From positions 1 to 11,320 of the forward strand of contig USJY01000016.1 of NCBI GenBank assembly GCA_900555065.1: a DNA stretch of 11,320 bases. The letters run 5' to 3'. This DNA comes from an uncultured Eubacteriales bacterium. GTDB lineage: Bacteria > Bacillota > Clostridia > Oscillospirales > UMGS1783. Within the stretch, counting starts at the first letter, position 1, and the number at the start of each line of letters is the position of its first letter. The translations under genes were made by a program, and so were the position numbers. This document shows, piece by piece, positions 1-5,853 of the stretch. The notes under the pieces are model-generated. The model did not search any database and had not been told where the DNA came from. It was given only the letters and a program-made list of their open reading frames with translations.

Positions 1-1210
1 AGCAGACGAAGTGGCAGCCCGCAAGCGCCTGGAAACCCTCTTCCATATAAGAACGCACATACCGCTCGTCAAAATCGTTGATAATGGTACAGTGCGGCTT
101 CCAGGATATAGAGTAGTCCGCGCCAAGTTCACGCGCGGCGAGCGCCGGGTCCGCAGCATGGCTGACCGATACCTGCCGCAGGTTGGGGAAAGCGTTGCGG
201 ATGACGCCGTATTTCTTATCGTTGCTTTCACAGCAGCCGAAGCCGATCATGGCAAAGCGCGCGGCAAGCGGCTTCTGGTGCTGAAGCACGAACTCGTCGA
301 GCATTTCAGGCGATACGCCGGAGAATTCCTGCGCCTGGAAATACCCCCACAGATCCCGCGCACGCACATGTTCGGGGTCGAAATCCGGGCCGGGCAGTTC
401 GTCGCTTACCCCAAGGCCGTTGGACCCCAACGGCGTGTTGGTATTTTTCCAGAATTCGTTGTTGTTGAGCCGCAGAAGGTTCTCCTGTTCCAAAACGTCC
501 AAGTATGCGCCGAGCCCCTCCATCAGAGTGTCCATGGCGTGGTGGACAAAGTCGGGCGCCAGCACCATATCCATAAAAACCTGCTCCAGGCCGCGCAGCT
601 CGCATAGGATATCGATACCACTCATGCCCCAGCCCTTGGTACGCGTGTCGATACTGCTGAAAAACGGCTCGCCCTCGACAATTTCCAGAAGATCGCCCAA
701 CGTATCGCCAAGCATTTCAGCTTTTTTATGTGTGCCGGCCCAGTCGATATATTTCAGTTCCGGCTTTTTCACAAGGCGGTCCCAGTCCGCATATTCAAAA
801 ATGCAGGGGTGAAAGGCTTCTGCCGTTTTCCCGTCGCTCTTGTACGGATCGCCGGCGGCAAAGGGGCGCCGCCGGTTCTCCACCCACTCGGTAAAGGCAT
901 AGTCTATGGGAAGATACAGCTTGTCGTTTGTGATTATATCGTCCTTTATGTACTTCCAGCGGTAGATGCGCTTTCGAAGTTCAAACTCGATTTCCTTGAA
1001 AAACGGATCTTCAATCTTCAGGGTATCCCCCGGAATCAGCTCGGGCCACAGCTCGTCGGTGACGATGCACATGACCATGGGCCGCTCGCTTTCCAGGCGG
1101 TTGAGTTTTTTCCACAGGCGCCGTTTTTCCTCCCATATGCCGTGCTGTGATATTTCCCTGACCTGCTTTGCAAGGTCGCGAAGGTACGTTCTCTGTTCCT
1201 TTGTCAGCAT
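1..1210 (-). CDS. Uroporphyrinogen decarboxylase (URO-D)-like protein, C-terminus cut by window edge
   Basis: An open frame runs from ATG at 1208-1210 through the left edge without a stop, giving 403 visible residues. An AAGGAGA Shine-Dalgarno at 1221-1227 supports this start. The protein resembles the URO-D / cobalamin-independent methionine synthase superfamily proteins common in anaerobic Clostridia and Lentisphaerae. After a charged N-terminal helix comes RPMVMC (about 43-48), then TDELWPELIP, an acidic IKDDIITND stretch, WGYFQAQEFSGVSPEM, GFGCCE with paired Cys at 326-327, and PNLRQVSVSHAADP followed by YSISWKPH. Such proteins fold as TIM barrels related to HemE and to MtaA/MtbA-type methyltransferases. 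This is not true HemE: its N-terminus and GCCE region are typical of the uncharacterised branch. The usual length is slightly over 400 residues, so little is missing. It lies 149 bp downstream of the giant GH36 gene, same strand, with its own promoter. I infer a cytosolic methyl-transfer-type role; the substrate is unknown and no corrinoid protein is visible. Confidence 0.8.
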   Translation of the reverse strand, partial: MLTKEQRTYLRDLAKQVREISQHGIWEEKRRLWKKLNRLESERPMVMCIVTDELWPELIPGDTLKIEDPFFKEIEFELRKRIYRWKYIKDDIITNDKLYLPIDYAFTEWVENRRRPFAAGDPYKSDGKTAEAFHPCIFEYADWDRLVKKPELKYIDWAGTHKKAEMLGDTLGDLLEIVEGEPFFSSIDTRTKGWGMSGIDILCELRGLEQVFMDMVLAPDFVHHAMDTLMEGLGAYLDVLEQENLLRLNNNEFWKNTNTPLGSNGLGVSDELPGPDFDPEHVRARDLWGYFQAQEFSGVSPEMLDEFVLQHQKPLAARFAMIGFGCCESNDKKYGVIRNAFPNLRQVSVSHAADPALAARELGADYSISWKPHCTIINDFDERYVRSYMEEGFQALAGCHFVC

Positions 1211-1252
1211 CTCCAGCTTCTCTCCTTTTCCTGGCGTCCGCCCTAAATGGAT

Positions 1253-1283
1253 GCAGGGCGCGGCGTTTTCCCCCGTGCCCTGC
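1253..1283 (-). promoter_or_regulatory. Hairpin at the 5' end of the URO-D-like mRNA leader
   Basis: GCAGGGC and GCCCTGC face each other across 17 nt. Read as minus-strand RNA, the stem extends past one A-C mismatch by a further CGG/CCG. The predicted transcription start from the promoter at 1290-1318 is about 1283, so the hairpin would form the first nucleotides of the mRNA. No T-run follows on either strand, so it is not a classical intrinsic terminator. It could be a 5' stabilising stem, or an attenuating structure for transcripts reading through from the giant gene. Seen: the repeat. Inferred: its role. Confidence 0.45.
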
Positions 1284-1289
1284 AAAACC

Positions 1290-1318
1290 ATAGTAACAAA
1301 CGCCGACCGATTCGTCAA
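1290..1318 (-). promoter_or_regulatory. SigA-type promoter of the URO-D-like gene
   Basis: On the minus strand, TTGACG (1313-1318) lies 17 nt from TACTAT (1290-1295), and TGT directly precedes the -10 box (extended -10). The predicted start is near 1283, giving a leader of about 73 nt to ATG 1210. It lies inside the 149-bp gap after the giant gene, so the URO-D-like gene can be transcribed independently of it. No convincing terminator separates the two genes, so read-through may also occur. Confidence 0.75.
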
Positions 1319-1359
1319 TGAGGAATTTGAACCGTCTGTGTGCAGCCTGGCGCCAAGCG

Positions 1360-4300
1360 TCAGTTTCCAAAACCCTGCCTACGCCGGCGGACGCGCGCGG
1401 CGGTCAGGACAACCGCGCCGCCGGCGGCTGCGGCCGCGGCGGCCGCCCAGACAAGCGGCGCGCCGGTATCGCCCGTATCGGGGACCGGCGTGACGCCGGG
1501 CTTTGCCACGGCGACTACGCCGAGGCTGCCGAGAGAAATGCTGACCACGCCGTCTTTCACACAGGCGGACTTCTGCGCGAGCGCGCCGTCCACACAGCAG
1601 AGCACGGCGACCGTTTCCCCATCATACTGCGCGCCGACCGGTATGGATACCGCCATGTCGCCCCTGTACCCGCCGGATACGCTGATATCCAGCAAAAGCA
1701 CAAGCTCCCCGGCCGCGTTTTGGGCGCGCAGTTCGTCGCACGCCGCGCACGCGCCCGCCGGATGAAGCTGCGACTGCGTCACCGACAGCGCGGCGTCGGC
1801 CGTCATTTCACCAGTGACCGTTACGCCCGTATGTGTATCGGACAGGGTGCGCTCACTGTAATCCGGCACGTCGGCTGCCCGGAACTCGGCCACAAGGCTG
1901 CGGTTGCCGGTCAGGGTGAAAGCGTAGACGGAACGATCGGATACCTGCACGCCGTTTTCCGTCCAGCGCACAAACTCATACCCCTCGTTCGCCTGTGCGG
2001 TTACCGTCCGGCTCGCGTTTTCAGCAAAGCTGCCGCCGCCGATAACCGAGCCGCCGGAGGCCGGGCTCGCCGTAACGGTAACCGTATACTGCCTGCCGGC
2101 GGACCGATAGTTCGCCGTAACGGTAACGTCGCCCGCGGGCATGGTAAACTCGGTTTCCGGATCGGAGGCCGCCGCAAACCGGCCGCCGTTGTCCGACGTC
2201 CAGCCGTCAAACACCATACCGTCCGGGGCGGGGTCGGCCGCGATTTTTACCTTCGCGCCCTCCGCATACCTGCCGCCGCCCGCGCCGCCTTCAACGGTAA
2301 GGGCGTAGAGCTGCGTTTCGGTAACGGTGTATGCGACCTGCGCGGATACGCCCGAACCGTCTTTGGCCATGGCGTAGATTACGGCTTCGCCGGGAGCATG
2401 GGCAGTGACGAGCCCGGTCTGATCGACCGATACGACTCCCGGTGCGGAAGAGTACCAGTACAAGCCCTGTACCGTGGCGTCTTCCCCGCCGACCTGCGCC
2501 TCGAGCTGGTCCTGCTCGCCCTTGACAAGGGTGCGCGCGGACGAGCCGCTGATTGTGACCGAGGCCACGGGAGTAAGTTCTCCGGGCGCGGTGGTTTTGA
2601 CCCAGCGCGCGGGCGTCGCACCCTGCGCGGGCGAATATGCAAAGATGGTTTCACCTGTAACGCGCACACCCTCCCAGTTTTCAAACCCGGCGGCGAGGGT
2701 TACGGTGTTGATATCGTCCGGGTCAAGAGAGTCGGCGTAGATATTGAGGAAGTTGTACTCGAGGTCCACGTCGACAATCACGCTGTCCGCATCCGCGGCC
2801 AGCAGTTCGCCGACGGACACGCCGTTGATAAGCAGCGTATCTGCAAACTGCTCCTGCACTCCGTACAGCATTTTACCCTCGCCCGCTGCGCGCAGCTGGT
2901 CGCTCATCGTCATGTTCAGGCGCAGATCCGTGCGCGGCATGGACGCGCGCGCACCCTCCGCCTCGGGTACGATCGCGATCGCGCCGCGGCGCTGGCCGTT
3001 ATGGGCGACCTGCGTCATCGCCGTTTCCAGCGCGCGCGCCGTATAGCTGTTCTGCGACGCGTCGAGAATGTGCAGGATGTCGCTCGTCTCCGAGGCGGGC
3101 AGGCTGACCTGCAATCCGTCGCGCATCAGGGAAAGGCCGGACAGATACCGGTAATCGCCGCGGTCCTCAAACCAGAGATGGTACATCTTATCCGGATCTA
3201 GACCTTTGAGTTTGATTGTCTGCGTCGCCTCGGTCGCGGCGCGGCGGAAGAACACTGCATAGCCCTCGCCCTTGTCCTCGCTGTAATACTCCCACGCAAG
3301 CCATGCATTGTCGCCGTTGCTGAACGGGGTGAGCTGGTAGTAATCGTCGTAGATAAACCTGGATACGTCGGCGTGTTCGTCCACCATCTCGGCGATATGA
3401 TCCCAGTCGGTAATTTCATTGCCGTCTAGTCCCATGACCATCCACGGCGCGACGACGCTGCGACGGAAAGAGGCTTTGTTGGCGCTTACGGAACTGTAGC
3501 CGTTCCAGTCGGATTTACAGCCGAAATAGGGAATCCAGGAGGCCATTGCGAAGTTGTAGCCCTGCTGGATGGAGTTGTTGGAGTAGTCGAAGTCCGTCCT
3601 GTGCAGCGGTACGGCGCGGCGCATGGTTTCCAGGTCGTTGCGTAGGCCGCCGGAGGCGCAGGAGTCAATGACAGACTCGGGATATTCCTCCAGAATGGAG
3701 TCCCAAAAGCGCAGGTGGCCCTGCACATACTTGTTTTCCGTAATCCCGTTGCGCCTGTAGCCGGGGTCAGCCGCGGCGGCCGTCTCCAGCTCGTCCTGTA
3801 TGACCCACGCGCCATACGGGTCGGTGTTAAAGTCTTCGCGGTAGGTGTCGATCCCCGCCGTATCCATGATTTCCTTAACGCGTTCGGTCACCCAGTCGGC
3901 CGCCTCGTCGATACCCATATTGACAAGGTTGGTGCCGGGGATAACCCAGTCGCGGTTGACGGCCCGGTACGTGCCGTTCTCGTCGTCACGGTTGCCGGCC
4001 GCGTCCGTCTTGTAAGTGGACAGGCCGGTATCGCCCACGCGCTCCGGCTCAAACCACACCATGAACTTCATCCCGTTTTCATGGATGTGGTCGCCGATGG
4101 CCTGCATTTTTGTCGGGAAGCGGTCCTGGTCCACCTGCCACACGCCAGTGCGCGTCCAACCGCCGCCCTGTTCAATGAGGAAGTATTCGCCGTCGTCTCC
4201 GTTCATGGCGTAATACCAGCCCGCGTCCATCCACCAGTAGTCGAGATCTACGCCGTTGTCCAGGTATACGTCCATAGCCGCGATCTGATTGTCGTCGGTC

Positions 4301-5853
4301 GCGCGCGTCGTCTCCGCCCACTGGTTCGACGTGCCGCCCGAAGCGACCGGGTCGAACAGCTTATAGCCGCCCTCGCCGTCCTCGACTTTGGTGAAGAAGC
4401 AGTCCAGAAACCAGCGCCGCCAGAGGTTCGTCGCACGGTCGGCGTTTCTGCCCTCGTAGAAAATAAACGCGGCAAGGGGCGTGCGCGCCGTCTCGCCCGG
4501 TTCGAGGACCGACTCGAAGTTCTGCTGGCCCATGGTGAGCCTTGTGGAGCTGCGGGCGGTATTGTCAAACCCCGCCTGCCACTGGCCCGGCCAGCCCACG
4601 GCGAACAAAACGCCGCCGCCGCCGTATTCCAGATTGAAATAGGGGAACACTCCGTTGGAGCTGCGCCCGCCCGAAGGCGCCAGTACGAGGTTCTGCCCGT
4701 CCAGGAACCTGTCGGACGGACTGAACCTGGCCTGGTCGCCGCCGGTGTAGTAGAGGAACGCATCGTCGCCGGACAGGCGCATATCCACGATTTTGAGGTC
4801 CTTGACGACGGGGGATACGTTTTCGGTTTCATTTTTGATATACAGCGTCAGGTCGTATCCGGCATAGCCCGGATAATATGTGCTCAGCAGCTCAAAGGTG
4901 AGGCCGGAAGGGGTGTGGGTGAGAACGGTAGTCGTCTCCTCTCGGCCGCCGTACAGCTCGTTGACCTCCGTTTGCTGGGATACCTTTGCAAAGTCGCCGG
5001 ACAGATCAAAGCCGGTATAGGCCTTGCCGCCGACATTGAACGATATGGGAGCCTTCGACATATCTTCAAATATGAATTCACGATAGGCGGCCTCTACCGT
5101 CGCCGTTTCGGATTCGGAAGCCTCGTTGCTTATTTTGGTATAGGAACTTGCGGAGCCGGACGCCGCGCCGAAGAACGGGTCGGCAGTCGCGCTGAATATC
5201 ACCTGCATTTTGGGCGCGGCGTCCAGAGTCGGCGCGTCCGCGTCGGAGGTGTAGACGATGCTCTGGTTCTCGCAGGCATACCGAAGGACCGCGCCCGGGC
5301 CGCTCAGCTCCATTAGGTATTCGCCCGCAGGAATTTCCTTCATCAGGTCGGCGACATACGCGCCCGCGTCGGTTTGCACAAACGCCGCAGAGCAAACGGG
5401 GCTCGCGTTCATGGTCCTGTCATAGGAATAGAGCCATTTATAAAGCCGGACGGTAACCTCTCCGGACGGCGCCGCGTCCGGCTCGAGAATCAGTCTGCGG
5501 AAGGGCGCGTTGGCGACAAACTGCGTCTGCAGTCCGTCTACCGGCACGGATTCAGAGGCAGCCGTGCCGTCGTACATGGGAACGGTGTGTTTATACAGGC
5601 TCTCCACGCTTTTCGCCAGCACGGGTTCGCACCAACTCGAGGCACAGAAGGAATAGTCGCCGTCATAATTGGTGACGCGCAGGATCAGGTACTGCGCGTC
5701 CGCGGGGATGTCCGCTGCGATGCGCCGCATCTGCCCGTCGTACATAGCGCCGCTGCGCGCCAGGACAGTTTCGTTCCCGCCCGTTTTTGAAAGGACGATG
5801 AACTCGACGCTGCCGCGGGGAATACTGCGAGAGCTCTGCGTTGATGGCGTCAA
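1360..5853 (-). CDS. GH36 alpha-galactosidase-like catalytic and cell-wall-anchoring part of a giant surface protein (3' part of frameshifted gene)
   Basis: This frame continues the gene starting at 8362; its nominal start is an internal TTG with no separate promoter or Shine-Dalgarno. Numbers refer to the repaired protein of about 2333 residues. After the end of an NPCBM-like module (to about 916) come a beta-sandwich with VRLYKW and PAGEYL motifs (917-1060) and the GH36 N-terminal supersandwich (about 1075-1325). The TIM barrel has WWMDAGW (1376-1382), WFEPE (1436-1440), YREDFN with the expected nucleophile D1510, and SCASGGLRND with the expected acid/base D1576. A C-terminal sandwich (to about 1771), another beta region, a Big_2-like Ig domain (1932-2016), two InlB-B-like repeats (2019-2162) and a beta domain with CAAC and CC (2176-2286) follow. 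The end is VPDTGD (2293-2298), an Ala-rich membrane segment and an RVRRRR tail, a sortase signal. It therefore acts on the cell surface. GH36 includes alpha-galactosidases and alpha-GalNAc/GalN-acting enzymes; specificity is not decidable here. Confidence 0.85.
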   Translation of the reverse strand: MTPSTQSSRSIPRGSVEFIVLSKTGGNETVLARSGAMYDGQMRRIAADIPADAQYLILRVTNYDGDYSFCASSWCEPVLAKSVESLYKHTVPMYDGTAASESVPVDGLQTQFVANAPFRRLILEPDAAPSGEVTVRLYKWLYSYDRTMNASPVCSAAFVQTDAGAYVADLMKEIPAGEYLMELSGPGAVLRYACENQSIVYTSDADAPTLDAAPKMQVIFSATADPFFGAASGSASSYTKISNEASESETATVEAAYREFIFEDMSKAPISFNVGGKAYTGFDLSGDFAKVSQQTEVNELYGGREETTTVLTHTPSGLTFELLSTYYPGYAGYDLTLYIKNETENVSPVVKDLKIVDMRLSGDDAFLYYTGGDQARFSPSDRFLDGQNLVLAPSGGRSSNGVFPYFNLEYGGGGVLFAVGWPGQWQAGFDNTARSSTRLTMGQQNFESVLEPGETARTPLAAFIFYEGRNADRATNLWRRWFLDCFFTKVEDGEGGYKLFDPVASGGTSNQWAETTRATDDNQIAAMDVYLDNGVDLDYWWMDAGWYYAMNGDDGEYFLIEQGGGWTRTGVWQVDQDRFPTKMQAIGDHIHENGMKFMVWFEPERVGDTGLSTYKTDAAGNRDDENGTYRAVNRDWVIPGTNLVNMGIDEAADWVTERVKEIMDTAGIDTYREDFNTDPYGAWVIQDELETAAAADPGYRRNGITENKYVQGHLRFWDSILEEYPESVIDSCASGGLRNDLETMRRAVPLHRTDFDYSNNSIQQGYNFAMASWIPYFGCKSDWNGYSSVSANKASFRRSVVAPWMVMGLDGNEITDWDHIAEMVDEHADVSRFIYDDYYQLTPFSNGDNAWLAWEYYSEDKGEGYAVFFRRAATEATQTIKLKGLDPDKMYHLWFEDRGDYRYLSGLSLMRDGLQVSLPASETSDILHILDASQNSYTARALETAMTQVAHNGQRRGAIAIVPEAEGARASMPRTDLRLNMTMSDQLRAAGEGKMLYGVQEQFADTLLINGVSVGELLAADADSVIVDVDLEYNFLNIYADSLDPDDINTVTLAAGFENWEGVRVTGETIFAYSPAQGATPARWVKTTAPGELTPVASVTISGSSARTLVKGEQDQLEAQVGGEDATVQGLYWYSSAPGVVSVDQTGLVTAHAPGEAVIYAMAKDGSGVSAQVAYTVTETQLYALTVEGGAGGGRYAEGAKVKIAADPAPDGMVFDGWTSDNGGRFAAASDPETEFTMPAGDVTVTANYRSAGRQYTVTVTASPASGGSVIGGGSFAENASRTVTAQANEGYEFVRWTENGVQVSDRSVYAFTLTGNRSLVAEFRAADVPDYSERTLSDTHTGVTVTGEMTADAALSVTQSQLHPAGACAACDELRAQNAAGELVLLLDISVSGGYRGDMAVSIPVGAQYDGETVAVLCCVDGALAQKSACVKDGVVSISLGSLGVVAVAKPGVTPVPDTGDTGAPLVWAAAAAAAAGGAVVLTAARVRRRRQGFGN

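Noticed and set aside
1335..1362. Short GGCGCC-centred palindrome after the giant gene stop as a terminator
   Set aside because: The stem is only four to five pairs once a loop is allowed, and no T-run follows.
1318..3201. 627-residue open frame on the plus strand
   Set aside because: It is antisense to the giant GH36 gene, Arg/Gly/His-rich, with no Shine-Dalgarno or domain; it arises from GC-rich codon use.
3715..5316. 533-residue open frame on the plus strand
   Set aside because: Antisense to the GH36 catalytic region with no recognisable motif; a composition artefact.
5817..5853. Programmed +1 frameshifting or an independent downstream gene starting at TTG 5853
   Set aside because: No known slippery context and no Shine-Dalgarno; the module is cut in its middle, so an indel is the simpler reading.
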